Shown here one piece after another: positions 52,494 through 62,200 of a stretch of DNA of 64,000 nucleotides. Location of the stretch: assembly GCF_947504215.1 (NCBI RefSeq), contig NZ_CANNGO010000005.1, positions 269,063-333,062 on the forward strand, in the 5' to 3' direction. Position 1 is the first letter of the stretch. Every line of letters begins with the position of its first letter. Under the pieces are notes generated by a model. The model was not told the origin of the DNA. It was given only the letters and a program-made list of their open reading frames with translations, and made no database searches. This DNA is from an uncultured Ruegeria sp. (lineage in GTDB: Bacteria > Pseudomonadota > Alphaproteobacteria > Rhodobacterales > Rhodobacteraceae). The translations under genes and the position numbers were made by a program.

Positions 52494-53693
52494 TCAGGCG
52501 GCGCTACGGGTAGGATAGAGCAGGGCTTGCTCAAGGTCTGCAAGGATGTCTTCGACGTCCTCAAGTCCGACTGACAGGCGGATCAGACCGTCGCTGATAC
52601 CATGCTCGGCCCGTTCCTCGGACGTGTAGGTGGAATGCGTCATCGAGGCTGGGTGCTGTATCAGGGTTTCGGCGTCACCCAGAGAGACCGCGCGCTGGAT
52701 CATGTTCAGGTTATTCATCAGGCCAATGCCACCGGACAGTCCAGTTTTGATCTCAAAAGCAATCATTGCACCGGGTTGGGACATCTGTCGCTGTGCGATA
52801 TCATGCTGAGCGAAGCTCTCAAGCCCTGGGAAATACACCGCTCCAACTGATGGATGGGCTTCGAGAAAGCCAGCAACAACGCCCGCCGAGGCGCAATGTC
52901 GGTCCATACGCAGGTTCAGTGTTTTTAACCCGCGCAGAACGAGCATCGCATTGAACGGTGCCATTACTGCCCCGGTCATGTCCTTCATTCCGACAAGACG
53001 AATCTCGGCAATTTGTTCTGACTTGCCGACAACCAGACCAGCGACCACGTCTCCATGCCCGCCTAGATACTTGGTCGCAGAGTGCAGAACGATATCTGCA
53101 CCATGCTCAATCGGGCGGGTGAGATATGGGCTGGCATAGGTGTTGTCGACCACGACCTGTGCGCCGACCGAATGCGCGATCTCTGCGTTGGCGGCAATAT
53201 CCACAAGTCGCATATTCGGGTTGGCAGGGGTTTCGAAATAGACCACGCGGCTTTTCTCTGACACGGCTGCGCGCAGGTTCTCGGGGTCCGTCATGTCGAC
53301 ATGGGTGATTTTGACACCCCATTTCGCCAGGCCATGACGCATGAATGCAAAGGTGCAGCCGTAAAGCGTTTTGTCGACGATAACTTCGTCACCGGGCGAC
53401 AGCAGTGTCCACAACACGGCGGTGATCGCGCCCATACCACTGGAAAGCGCCAGCCCGGCTTCGGCCCCTTCGAGGGTGGCAATGCGGCGTTCCAGAAGAT
53501 CGCATGTGGGGTTAGAAATGCGGCTGTAGATATGGCCTTCGCGTTCGCCAGCGAACATCTCTCCACCGGCCTCGGCTGTTTCAAAGGAAAAAGTCGAGGT
53601 TAGGTGCAAAGGCGGGGTCAGCGCGCCGTCGTTTTCTTGTGGGTTATAGGCATGATGGATGGCGCGGGTAGCAAATCCGGTTAAACGGGTCAT
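52494..53693 (-). CDS. mdeA: methionine gamma-lyase
   Basis: PLP-dependent Cys/Met metabolism enzyme of 399 aa. Typical blocks: TRAIHHAYNPQENDGALTPP, YSRISNPTCDLLERRIATLE, LSSGMGAITAVLWTLL, and the PLP lysine in SATKYLGGHGDVVAG. The Cys in LYGCTFAFMRHGLAKWG is the one that distinguishes methionine gamma-lyase. It splits methionine into methanethiol, ammonia and 2-oxobutyrate. The frame opens at 53786; the ATG at 53693 has GAGGAG upstream. Divergent from the Lrp regulator and followed closely by mdeB. Confidence 0.9.
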   Translation of the reverse strand: MTRLTGFATRAIHHAYNPQENDGALTPPLHLTSTFSFETAEAGGEMFAGEREGHIYSRISNPTCDLLERRIATLEGAEAGLALSSGMGAITAVLWTLLSPGDEVIVDKTLYGCTFAFMRHGLAKWGVKITHVDMTDPENLRAAVSEKSRVVYFETPANPNMRLVDIAANAEIAHSVGAQVVVDNTYASPYLTRPIEHGADIVLHSATKYLGGHGDVVAGLVVGKSEQIAEIRLVGMKDMTGAVMAPFNAMLVLRGLKTLNLRMDRHCASAGVVAGFLEAHPSVGAVYFPGLESFAQHDIAQRQMSQPGAMIAFEIKTGLSGGIGLMNNLNMIQRAVSLGDAETLIQHPASMTHSTYTSEERAEHGISDGLIRLSVGLEDVEDILADLEQALLYPTRSAA

Positions 53694-53808
53694 AGAAGTC
53701 TCCTCAGTCCTGTTGAGGATCAATTTATACCCTATCGCTAGGCATTTGATTGCAAGTTGTACTAATATCTGAGTAAAAGTTGGCATAATCTGCTACTCTG
53801 AGAATATC

Positions 53809-54264
53809 ATGGACGCCAAAGACAGACACATCATCCGTGCGCTTCAGCGGGACGGACGTATGACCAATCAGGATCTCGCTGACGCGGTGAACTTATCGCC
53901 GTCGCCCTGCCTGCGCCGGGTCAAGAACCTCGAGGCCAAGGGGATCATCAAGGGATACAGCGCCGATGTAGATGCCGCCGCTTATGGGATGGCCATTACC
54001 GTCTTTGTGCGCATTCGGCTGGAACGGCATAACGAAACGGATGTGCAGAACTTCGAAAAGCGGGTTCGGATGATCGACGAAGTTCTCGAATGCCATGTGT
54101 TAACCGGTGCGATGGACTACCAGTTGCGGGTTCTCGTGTCGGATCTTGAGGCCTATGAAGAGTTTATTCGAAATCGCATCCACCCGATTGGAGGGGTTGC
54201 CTCGATCGACACCAGTTTCGTTTATGGTACGGTCAAGAAGACGGCTGTGTTTCCGCCCCCTTGA
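53809..54264 (+). CDS. mdeR: Lrp/AsnC-family regulator MdeR
   Basis: 151 aa with an HTH (IIRALQRDGRMTNQDLADAVN, then SPSPCLRRVKNLEAKGIIKGY) and a RAM domain (VFVRIRLERHNETDVQNFEKR and ECHVLTGAMDYQLRVLVSD). Divergent from mdeA across 115 A/T-rich bases. In Pseudomonas putida the equivalent MdeR activates mdeAB in response to methionine; the same is inferred here. Confidence 0.87.
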   Translation: MDAKDRHIIRALQRDGRMTNQDLADAVNLSPSPCLRRVKNLEAKGIIKGYSADVDAAAYGMAITVFVRIRLERHNETDVQNFEKRVRMIDEVLECHVLTGAMDYQLRVLVSDLEAYEEFIRNRIHPIGGVASIDTSFVYGTVKKTAVFPPP

Positions 54265-55410
54265 TTGGCAATGAATCAATCGCCGCGCCATGGTTTCTGA
54301 GGCCACTATGGCTTCGATGTCGACTGGCCCGGACAGCGGCCTGAGGAGATGAGCCAGCATGGCAACTGCACTTAATTCGAATGATTCAGCTTAGCGTATC
54401 TCTTTCCGCTCTTTGCAGGTCACCGAACGCTTGCTCTGGCCTCGCGACCATTGCCTCAGCCCACAAGAGGATGATCTTTGCGACACTGACGACGGCGTTA
54501 AGCGATTTCTTTCATCAAGGTTGAAAACCATGCCGTCCTCGCCGATCACATGAACGACAGTCACTAAACCTGTTAGGTGAATTATGGCGATGTTATCTCC
54601 AAAACCATTCTAAGGTAGTAATGAGATCATCTTTTGGTGCTTGGCGTTTCGGGTATGAAGCGAAGAAATCGAGTTCATCTAGCATCTAGCAAAGCGAATT
54701 GCTTGAGCCGTTGTCACGCGTTCGCGATGATACTCTGCAGTTTGATGCACCCGTCGCTTTGGAAATGACGTTTGCATTGTGCGAGGGTTCCCGACTGATC
54801 ATCTTACGAGACGTTTTCCAGAACGCTGATCTTGAAGCCGACGGCGATCGGCAGCAAGGTCCGCATGGTGTGGGTTCGGGCGGATCTCAAATTTGAAGTT
54901 GCGTTGAGTAACCGGTTGGATTGAGCTGCCCAGCGGCGCCAAATACCGGGATAGAATCTTTTCTATGGCTCGTCTGTGGCCTCATTCGCTGCCAGCTCTG
55001 TCCCTGGAGTACTCTTTGCGGACGGCGAATCTTGGCTGGCACATGACATAGTCGCAAGTGCTGCTCCAATCTGGAGGTCTCACCGCAATTCAAACGCATA
55101 AAAGATCGAACAGTTTCGGAATACTTATGTAACCCTCCAGAAGTGGCACAAGTTCGATCAAGCTAGACTCGCTGTCCTTCGAGATGTTGAGATTCCCATG
55201 GACGAAGGGGCAGTGATCTGGTCCAGATTTGGATCGGACGGTCTCGCATGGCAGCAGCCAGCCAATCGGTGAATGTCGAACCCGCTGGTTAGTGCGCATT
55301 TAGCCGGGTTAGAAGGCCAGCATCAACACGCGTCAGATAGTTCTTGAATACGTATTCATGATAATCTTACCCTAGGTAACCAAATGTTGCGATTCGTGAG
55401 GGAGGAGAGA
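54265..55410. other. 1.1-kb stretch with no clear gene
   Basis: Short frames on both strands (for example 54699-54896, 54887-55099 and 55090-55299) carry no recognisable domain and are out of phase with each other. The base composition is more A/T-rich than the flanking genes. It looks like decayed sequence, perhaps an old insertion, but I could not identify a transposase. The last 70 bases hold the palindromes at 55345-55358 and 55367-55379 before the ABC operon. Confidence 0.5.
55345..55358. promoter_or_regulatory. CG-centred palindrome, candidate LacI-type operator
   Basis: TGAATACGTATTCA is perfectly symmetrical with a central CG, as in most LacI-family operators. It is 52 bases before the binding-protein start. 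A second repeat TTACC-CTA-GGTAA lies at 55367-55379. The LacI gene at 59690 ends the same cluster. Confidence 0.5.
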
Positions 55411-56733
55411 ATGCGCAGACAGACTCTATTGAAGGCAGGCGTCGTCGTGACCGCAATGTCGTTGATGCCGCTCAACGCCGCCGCAGAAGACATTCCCTAT
55501 GATCTGAAGGAAGGTCAGCCATATGCAGGGGCAAAGCTCAACATCCTAAGCGTGGTAACCCCACAATTCGACGGCTTGATGCTGCGGGACGACGAATTCA
55601 CCGAACTGACAGGGATCGAAACAGAGTGGACGTTTATTCCTTTCGGGTCGCTGCAAGAGAAAATCAATGCCGAAGGGATTGCGGCCAACGGAACCTTCGA
55701 TGTGGTCAATTACCTCGACAGTTGGGGCCCTCCTAATGCGCATTGGCTGATGCCAATCGATGATATGATGGCGCAGGACGGGATTTCGATGGATCGCTAT
55801 CCAACTGCATTTGCGCGGTCAGCCCAGTATGATGGCAAGACGCTTGGCTTCCCCCTGCGCGCCCATCCGCAGCTGATGTTCTATCGCAAGGATCTGATTC
55901 CAGAGCCACCGACATCCTGGCAGGAAGTGATCGAGATTGGCAAAGCTCTGAAGGAAACCAACCCCGACATTGCCCCTCTTGCACTCTACTATAACAACGA
56001 CGGCAACCGACAGAACCTGTTCATCTGGATCAACTTCCTTTGGGCCGCTGGGGCGGATATCTTCAACGATGACTGGACCGCTGCCTGGACCAGTGACGAG
56101 GCGATAAAGGCCACTGAGGATTATATCGCATTACACACTGTTCACGGCGTTACGAACCCCAACAGCCTGGCCTTTGTCGAACAGGACGCGCGTCAGTCGT
56201 TTATGCAGGGTAAATCTGCGATGATCCCTGTTTGGTGGTGGGCTTATTCTGGTTTCTACAACCCGGAATCGTCTACTCTGACCAAGGATCAGGTCGGGTT
56301 CACCGGGATGCCGTCTTATGATGGTCGGACGAAAACCTATGCAATTTCGATGCCGTTTTCTATTTCTGAGTATTCCCAGAACAAGGAAGCTGCGTGGGAA
56401 TTCATGAAATGGCTTTCGAACCCAGAAATGGATAAGGCCAACGCCATCGAACGCGAAGTGGCTGGCAAGTCGATTGTGAACAACGTTGTCACCCATATCT
56501 CGTCGCTGCAGGACGCGGATGTGAACGCGGCAAATGATGGTATTCAGGCAGCAGCCTGGGAGTCGCTGGAAGAGTCCGACATCATGCCGCAAATTCCCGA
56601 ATGGCCCGAAGTCGGAGACATCTTGTCAGCCGCTATCGCTGAGGCAGCGGCCGGTGGCGATGTCCGGGAACTGATGACCAAGGCCGCCGAGCAATCCAAC
56701 CGCGTGCTCAGGCGCGCTGGGCGTATCGAGTGA
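55411..56733 (+). CDS. ABC transporter extracellular sugar-binding protein
   Basis: 440-aa periplasmic binding protein of the family 1 (MalE-like) type. A signal peptide (VVVTAMSLMPLNAAA, cut before EDI) is followed by YAGAKLNILSVVTPQFDGL, the lobe-crossing YPTAFARSAQYDGKTLGFPL, and FMQGKSAMIPVWWWAYSG. The frame opens at 55384; the ATG at 55411 has a strong AGGGAGGAG. First gene of a complete sugar-type ABC operon; the ligand is unknown. Confidence 0.9.
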   Translation: MRRQTLLKAGVVVTAMSLMPLNAAAEDIPYDLKEGQPYAGAKLNILSVVTPQFDGLMLRDDEFTELTGIETEWTFIPFGSLQEKINAEGIAANGTFDVVNYLDSWGPPNAHWLMPIDDMMAQDGISMDRYPTAFARSAQYDGKTLGFPLRAHPQLMFYRKDLIPEPPTSWQEVIEIGKALKETNPDIAPLALYYNNDGNRQNLFIWINFLWAAGADIFNDDWTAAWTSDEAIKATEDYIALHTVHGVTNPNSLAFVEQDARQSFMQGKSAMIPVWWWAYSGFYNPESSTLTKDQVGFTGMPSYDGRTKTYAISMPFSISEYSQNKEAAWEFMKWLSNPEMDKANAIEREVAGKSIVNNVVTHISSLQDADVNAANDGIQAAAWESLEESDIMPQIPEWPEVGDILSAAIAEAAAGGDVRELMTKAAEQSNRVLRRAGRIE

Positions 56734-56790
56734 TACTTTGCAGGGTGTGGCCATGACGGCTGCGCCCGCCACAATCGGATCGGACGGACA

Positions 56791-57666
56791 ATGCGTGACA
56801 ATACGCTGAAATACCTGCTGGTGCTGCCAGCGGTGCTGGTCGTTTTCGCCACGGCGATCTGGCCGCTTGTTGAGTCTCTGCGCTTGTCTTTCACTGTGGG
56901 GCGGCTCAACAAACCCGACTTCCCTCAGGGCTATCTTGGTTTCGAGAACTACACATGGGCGTTCTGGGAAGAACCAGCTTTCTGGAATTCGGTCTGGGTG
57001 ACCGGGATTTACACTGTGTTGACGGTTGCCTTGACGACCGTGCTAGCCTTGGGTCTGGCAATGCTTCTGGCTCCGGGTGGACGACTCAGGTCGGGTGTGC
57101 AGACGTTGCTGATCCTGCCCTTTGCCATGTCGCCGGCATTAATAGGTGTCTCGTTCCGGTTCATGTTCAACCCCGAATTCGGATTGTTTGACGCGTTTTT
57201 CGGCGCCGTCTTTCCTCCGCTGGCTGACATCAGCTGGCTGGCCCATCCACAGCTTGCCTTTGCGGTTTGCGTGATGGCCGATGTCTGGGGATGGATCCCG
57301 TTCCTGACACTTGTGCTGATCGGCGGGCTGGCGTCGGTTCCGCAGGAAACGATCGAGGCCGCGCAGGTTGACGGCGCTTCGGGCTGGCGGGTGTTCCGGG
57401 ACGTGACATTGCCTCAACTCGCACCGGTTCTGGCGGTGGTGATCATCCTGAAATCGATCTTCAGCCTGAAGACATTCGATCAGATCTTCATGTTGACCAA
57501 TGGCGGGCCGGGCACGGCCACCCAGACGCTCAGCCACTATATCTACTTCAACGGCATGAAATACGGACAGATCGGCTATTCGGCATCCGTCGCCTGGCTG
57601 ATGGTTATCCCGATGATCTTCCTGACCTACGCCTATGCCAAGTTCGTGTTCAGGAAAGCATCATGA
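56791..57666 (+). CDS. ABC transporter permease (MalF type)
   Basis: 291-aa inner membrane permease with six predicted helices. The EAA loop reads VPQETIEAAQVDGASGWRVFRDVTLPQL, the contact with the ATPase. Its end overlaps the second permease by four bases (ATGA). Confidence 0.92.
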   Translation: MRDNTLKYLLVLPAVLVVFATAIWPLVESLRLSFTVGRLNKPDFPQGYLGFENYTWAFWEEPAFWNSVWVTGIYTVLTVALTTVLALGLAMLLAPGGRLRSGVQTLLILPFAMSPALIGVSFRFMFNPEFGLFDAFFGAVFPPLADISWLAHPQLAFAVCVMADVWGWIPFLTLVLIGGLASVPQETIEAAQVDGASGWRVFRDVTLPQLAPVLAVVIILKSIFSLKTFDQIFMLTNGGPGTATQTLSHYIYFNGMKYGQIGYSASVAWLMVIPMIFLTYAYAKFVFRKAS

Positions 57667-58490
57667 CCGGGCGCCAGAAAAAACAGATCGTCGATGCGAT
57701 CCAGATTGTGCTGATCCTGATCGCGATCTTCATCATGCTGGTCCCGATCATCTGGATCTTTCTTGCTGCGTTCAAGAACCACGTGGATGTTTATCAGTTA
57801 AAACTACTATTCACACCGACGCTGAAAAACTTCGGGATCGTGTTCGATGCGCCGTATTACTTGGGCGCCAAGTTGATCAACTCGACCGTCGTGGCGCTTG
57901 TCACCGTCGTCATCGCGATCCCCATTGCCACCATGGCGGCCTATTCCTTTTCCCGGTTCCGCCTGACCGGTGAAACGGCGATGCTGGTGATGATCCTTGC
58001 GACCCAGTTCGTCCCGGCAGTGGTCATCATCCTGCCGTTCTTCGTGATGTTCCGTGACATCGGGCTGCTCGATACCCGCTCGGGACTGATCCTGGTCAAC
58101 CTCGCCATTGTGATGCCTTTTGCCATCTGGATGATCAAAGGCTTCATCGACGGCATCCCGCTGGACACGGAAGAGGCGGCGATGGTGGATGGCTCTTCCC
58201 GGATACAGGTGATCCTCAACATCGTGTTGCCGATGGCGGCGCCGGGCCTGCTGACGGCGGGGATCTTCTGTTTCATCATTGCTTGGAACGAGTTCCTGTT
58301 CGCGCTGATCCTGACCAACAAGGACGCTGTCACGCTGCCCATCGGGCTGGCCCTGTTCAAAGGCGAAGAGGGCGATCTGTGGAACCTGCTCAGCGCGGCG
58401 GGCATCATCATCATGCTGCCGATGTTCGTCCTCGCCCTCATCATCCGGAAATACTTTGTGCAAGGCATGACCATGGGAGCCGTACGCTGA
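57663..58490 (+). CDS. ABC transporter permease (MalG type)
   Basis: 275-aa second permease with six helices. The EAA loop is IPLDTEEAAMVDGSSRIQVILNIVLPMAAPG, and the FIIAWNEFLFALILTN segment is typical of MalG. Stop and next start overlap (TGATG), so the permease and ATPase are coupled. Confidence 0.93.
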   Translation: MTGRQKKQIVDAIQIVLILIAIFIMLVPIIWIFLAAFKNHVDVYQLKLLFTPTLKNFGIVFDAPYYLGAKLINSTVVALVTVVIAIPIATMAAYSFSRFRLTGETAMLVMILATQFVPAVVIILPFFVMFRDIGLLDTRSGLILVNLAIVMPFAIWMIKGFIDGIPLDTEEAAMVDGSSRIQVILNIVLPMAAPGLLTAGIFCFIIAWNEFLFALILTNKDAVTLPIGLALFKGEEGDLWNLLSAAGIIIMLPMFVLALIIRKYFVQGMTMGAVR

Positions 58491-59551
58491 TGGCCGAAGT
58501 CATTCTCAAGAACCTGACCAAACGCTGGGGTGATTTCGTCGGCGTCGACGACCAGTCTTTGGAAATTCATGACCGTGAATTCCTGGTTCTGCTGGGGCCG
58601 TCCGGCTGCGGCAAGACCACGACCATGCGGATGATCGCGGGTCTCGAAGATCCAACAGGCGGCGAAATCTGGATCGGCGATCGCATGGTCAATGATGATC
58701 TGCCAAAGGATCGGGACGTCGCCATGGTTTTCCAGAACTACGGTCTCTACCCTCACATGACGATCTTCGACAATATCGCGTATCCGCTGAAGGTACGCGG
58801 AACTCCGAAACCGGAAATCGAACCTAAAGTGCACGAAGCCGCCGAGAAGGTTGAGCTGACCCAGTTTCTGGACCGCAAGCCCAAGGCCCTGTCAGGCGGC
58901 CAGAGGCAGCGCGTCGCCCTTGCACGCGCCATCGTGCGCACACCCAAGGTCTTTCTAATGGATGAGCCGCTCTCCAATCTCGACGCCAAGCTGCGCGTGA
59001 CGATGCGGGCCGAGCTGAAACATCTCAGCCGCCAGATGAAGATCACTACGGTCTATGTCACCCATGACCAGATCGAAGCCATGACCCTGGCCGACCGCGT
59101 GGCGGTGATGAAACACGGGGTAATCCAGCAGCTCGGCACACCGGACAAGATCTACAATGACCCAGCCAACCTGTTTGTTGCCGGCTTCATCGGTTCTCCG
59201 GCGATGAACTTGATCAATGGGTCGGTTCAGGACGGCATGTTCGTCACCACGGGCGGAACACGACTGGTCAAGGTGGCAATCCCCGATCGCGCCGCGGTCA
59301 TCCTCGGCGTGCGTGCCGACGATATGAAGGTGTTCGAGCCCGGCGAAGGCGACATAGACGTCACCATCTACGCCTTCGAAAACACCGGTGAAAGCACATT
59401 GCTGACGGTTCAATGGGGTAAACAGCGCGTCATTGCTCGCGGTAGTCGGCACCTGCGCAAGAACCAAGACGATGTTGTCGGTATCTCGCTATCGGCCGAG
59501 CATCTGTATCTCTTCGACCCTGAATCTGGCAGCCGAATTCGGGAAGACTGA
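58490..59551 (+). CDS. ABC transporter ATP-binding protein (UgpC/MalK type)
   Basis: 353-aa ATPase: Walker A LLGPSGCGKTTTMRMIAGLE, signature ALSGGQRQRVALARAIVR, Walker B KVFLMDEPLSNLDAKLR, switch His in TVYVTHDQIEAMTLADR, and a C-terminal TOBE-like regulatory domain. The frame opens earlier inside the permease, but ATG 58490 is the homologous start. It energises the sugar transporter and closes the operon. Confidence 0.94.
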   Translation: MAEVILKNLTKRWGDFVGVDDQSLEIHDREFLVLLGPSGCGKTTTMRMIAGLEDPTGGEIWIGDRMVNDDLPKDRDVAMVFQNYGLYPHMTIFDNIAYPLKVRGTPKPEIEPKVHEAAEKVELTQFLDRKPKALSGGQRQRVALARAIVRTPKVFLMDEPLSNLDAKLRVTMRAELKHLSRQMKITTVYVTHDQIEAMTLADRVAVMKHGVIQQLGTPDKIYNDPANLFVAGFIGSPAMNLINGSVQDGMFVTTGGTRLVKVAIPDRAAVILGVRADDMKVFEPGEGDIDVTIYAFENTGESTLLTVQWGKQRVIARGSRHLRKNQDDVVGISLSAEHLYLFDPESGSRIRED

Positions 59552-59689
59552 CTTGCCAGTCGGTATTGCAAATCAGGTATACTAACTTTGGTCATGGTCA
59601 GGCGATCGCACATTCGTATGAGCTGCTCTGGCGATCATAACTCGGCTTGTGATAAAGCTGCAGGATATCGTTGAATAAGCGGGTTGTGC

Positions 59690-60718
59690 ATGCGGGTGAG
59701 CCGAACAACAGCGGCAGAGGTTGCAAAGCTGGCAGGTGTTAGCCAGCCAACGGTAAGTCGTGTCTTTATGCAGGGATCAAAAGTCTCCGCCGACAAACAA
59801 CGACGCGTACGCGAGGCAGCACTTAAACTCGGATATCGACCCAACACACTGGCCCGTTCATTGAACACCGGCCGGTCCCGAACCATAGGTATTGTTCTCG
59901 CCTACCTAAAAAATCCGTTCTACACCGAAGCTTTGGAGAAGCTGTCCTCCGAGTTCCACGAACATGGTTATCATATCATGACCTTCTTCGCCTCAAACCT
60001 GACCGACGAAGTTGATGGCGTTGTCGAAGATCTTCTTGCTCATCAGGTCGATGGTATCATTCTGGCGTCCGTCAGTGTGTCCAGCGAGCTAACAAAACGC
60101 TTACAAGATCATGGTATCCCGCTAGTGCTGTTCAATCGAGGACAAGAAAACCCCAATCTTGCTTCGGTAACGGCGGCGAATTTCGAAGGTGGGCGAGTTG
60201 CGGCAAGGTTCTTACTGGCCGGAGGTCACAAGCGAATAGCGCATATCGCAGGCTGGCAAAAATCTCTTAACGGTCGTGAGCGGCAGGCCGGGTTTCTGGC
60301 GGAAATGTCAGCTCAGGGAACAGAGCCGTTTCACGTTGTTGATTGCGAATACAGCCGAGTGATCGCGCGAAAGGCGACGCTTGGCCTGTTCGAGAAGGGT
60401 TGTGGGCCGGATTCGATATTCGTCGGCAACGACCATATGGCCTTTGCGGTTCTTGAAACACTCAAGCACGAGCTTGGTCTGGATGTTCCAGGGGATGTGT
60501 CTGTCATCGGCTATGATGATGTTGCGATGGCGGCATGGAAAACTTTTGACCTAACCACGATGCGCCAGCCGGCGAACCGAATGGCTGAAGCGACGGTCAG
60601 GATGTTGCTATCGATGATTGATGATCCTGAACCGTCTCTGGGGCGCATTGAAATCGAAAGCCAGTTGATTGTTAGGGGAAGCACAAGAAATCCACCTGAC
60701 TGGCAACGCGACCCATAA
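59690..60718 (+). CDS. LacI-family transcriptional regulator
   Basis: 342-aa repressor: HTH (TAAEVAKLAGVSQPTVSRVF), hinge helix region (YRPNTLARSLNTGRSRTIGIVL), and a periplasmic-binding-like sensor domain (VNDHMAFAVL-type motif VGNDHMAFAVLE, then DVSVIGYDDVAMAAWKTFDLTTMRQP). Translation begins at ATG 59690, two codons after the TTG that opens the frame. It probably controls the ABC operon upstream through the palindrome at 55345-55358. Confidence 0.9.
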   Translation: MRVSRTTAAEVAKLAGVSQPTVSRVFMQGSKVSADKQRRVREAALKLGYRPNTLARSLNTGRSRTIGIVLAYLKNPFYTEALEKLSSEFHEHGYHIMTFFASNLTDEVDGVVEDLLAHQVDGIILASVSVSSELTKRLQDHGIPLVLFNRGQENPNLASVTAANFEGGRVAARFLLAGGHKRIAHIAGWQKSLNGRERQAGFLAEMSAQGTEPFHVVDCEYSRVIARKATLGLFEKGCGPDSIFVGNDHMAFAVLETLKHELGLDVPGDVSVIGYDDVAMAAWKTFDLTTMRQPANRMAEATVRMLLSMIDDPEPSLGRIEIESQLIVRGSTRNPPDWQRDP

Positions 60719-61121
60719 ACTGCCCGGCATAATGGTTTTGTGTGAGCTGAGCGAAAACCGCAGCCCTTTCTGACCGAACCTTGCCGTCGTGCGTGAAGGG
60801 TGGTTGAAACTTCACGAAGGAAAGCAAGCGACGCGAGCACTAGTAAGCAATCACAATGCCATTGCAGATGTCTTTGTAAAGTGGATGTCTCCGCTCTGCG
60901 CGATCATTGTGGATATCGACCGCTTTTGCGTCCCCGCTTTTCCGCATGTCGAATATGATACCCGCCGGTCTGAAGACTTCTTGAGGTGTTCCGAGTGGAT
61001 GTGTGGACACCATTCTTGATCTGCCTGCACCGGTTTGAGTAGGTGCAAGCACAGTGCCGCACTTTCATACAAGTATTGCGGCTACAAAAATGATGCCGGT
61101 CGTGTCGGCTTTTTCGGTTCC
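60719..61121. other. 403-base region with no supported gene
   Basis: A plus-strand frame at 60789-61019 and minus-strand frames at 60840-61233 overlap each other and show no domain, start signal or codon bias that I trust. The composition suggests decayed sequence. Confidence 0.4.
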
Positions 61122-61937
61122 TCAGATCAGTGCAAACACACGCGCCGGACCTCCGGTGCCACCCGCATGTTTCGGCGCGCCAATGACAAGTGTTGCACCT
61201 GATGCAGGGACGCGATCCAGACCGGCAAGACACTCAATACCAAACCGGCCCGAGGGCAGCCACGCATAGTGGGTGGCGAAATCGGCCGACATGCCGTGAT
61301 CCAGCGACAAGGTATCCACGGCAATCGACCGGGTGCCGGTGTCCTCCATCAGCATTTGTGCAGCCTCGACATGAAAACCGGGATAGTGCTGTGCCTCCCC
61401 GTCGAAATTCCGAAAGCCATCGGTTGCAACCTTGGCGGACCAACCTGAGTGCATTGCGATGCAGGCTCCGTCGGGGATATCGCCATTGGCTGCAATCCAA
61501 GCTTTCAAGTCATCCGGCGTGACCCGTGTATCGGCGTCCTCGGCTGCACGGGCGGCGATGTCGACAACGCAAAGCGGTGCGACCAGATCTGTGACCGGGA
61601 TTTCGTCAACAGAAGCGCCATCCGCCGAAAAATGCAAAGGCGCGTCGATATGTGTGCCCGTATGTTCATTGATTGAAAGATTGAACAGGTTGAAACCGTG
61701 ATCCGCAAAATTAAACGCTTGCTCGGCTGAAATCCCTGGCTCACCTCCCCAGGTCGGAAATTCAGGGCTTAGGGTGTGGGTCATGTCTTCGACCGTGCCG
61801 TGGCCGTCAGCCATCGCAGCTGGCGCTGAAACGCCCGTTGCGGCGGCTGCCACACCGGTGGCTGCTGCTGCCTTGAAGAACCCTCGCCGCGACAACATAC
61901 GATCCTTGACCGCGTTCATTACGCAAATGTCACACAT
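61122..61937 (-). CDS. Tat-exported cyclase-family hydrolase (kynurenine formamidase-like)
   Basis: 271-aa metal-dependent hydrolase of the cyclase family (PF04199). A twin-arginine signal (MLSRRGFFKAAAATGVAAAA) precedes a mature domain containing the metal motif EHTGTHIDAPLHF and a later HSGWSAK and LSLDHGMSADFATHYAWL. Family members hydrolyse formamides or amides or lyse cyclic compounds. Export through Tat suggests folding with the metal before transport. The frame opens at 62039; the ATG at 61937 has AGGGAG upstream. Divergent from msrP across 263 bases. Confidence 0.85.
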   Translation of the reverse strand: MCDICVMNAVKDRMLSRRGFFKAAAATGVAAAATGVSAPAAMADGHGTVEDMTHTLSPEFPTWGGEPGISAEQAFNFADHGFNLFNLSINEHTGTHIDAPLHFSADGASVDEIPVTDLVAPLCVVDIAARAAEDADTRVTPDDLKAWIAANGDIPDGACIAMHSGWSAKVATDGFRNFDGEAQHYPGFHVEAAQMLMEDTGTRSIAVDTLSLDHGMSADFATHYAWLPSGRFGIECLAGLDRVPASGATLVIGAPKHAGGTGGPARVFALI

Positions 61938-62200
61938 AGTATTCTCCCTAAGCGGTTTCGCAATCCATTCGGATGTCTCAACCATCCGCCCAATTACACT
62001 TACTATTCTGCGGTCCAGCCTGCACTTTTGGCCCTGCACTTGTAAAGTTCACGCTTCCTGGCAGCCCGCCGAGCTGGCGCAAGGTGTCGACGCCATTGTG
62101 AACGTTACAGTCACTTCTCTCAATCGTGACGCCCGTTTCCTTGGCTCTGTGGTATCAGACATTACCTTGTTCCCGAGGCTGATTGAATACGGAGACCCAA

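Noticed and set aside
60789..61052. Overlapping frames on both strands between lacI and the cyclase.
   Set aside because: They contradict each other and neither has a start signal or domain.
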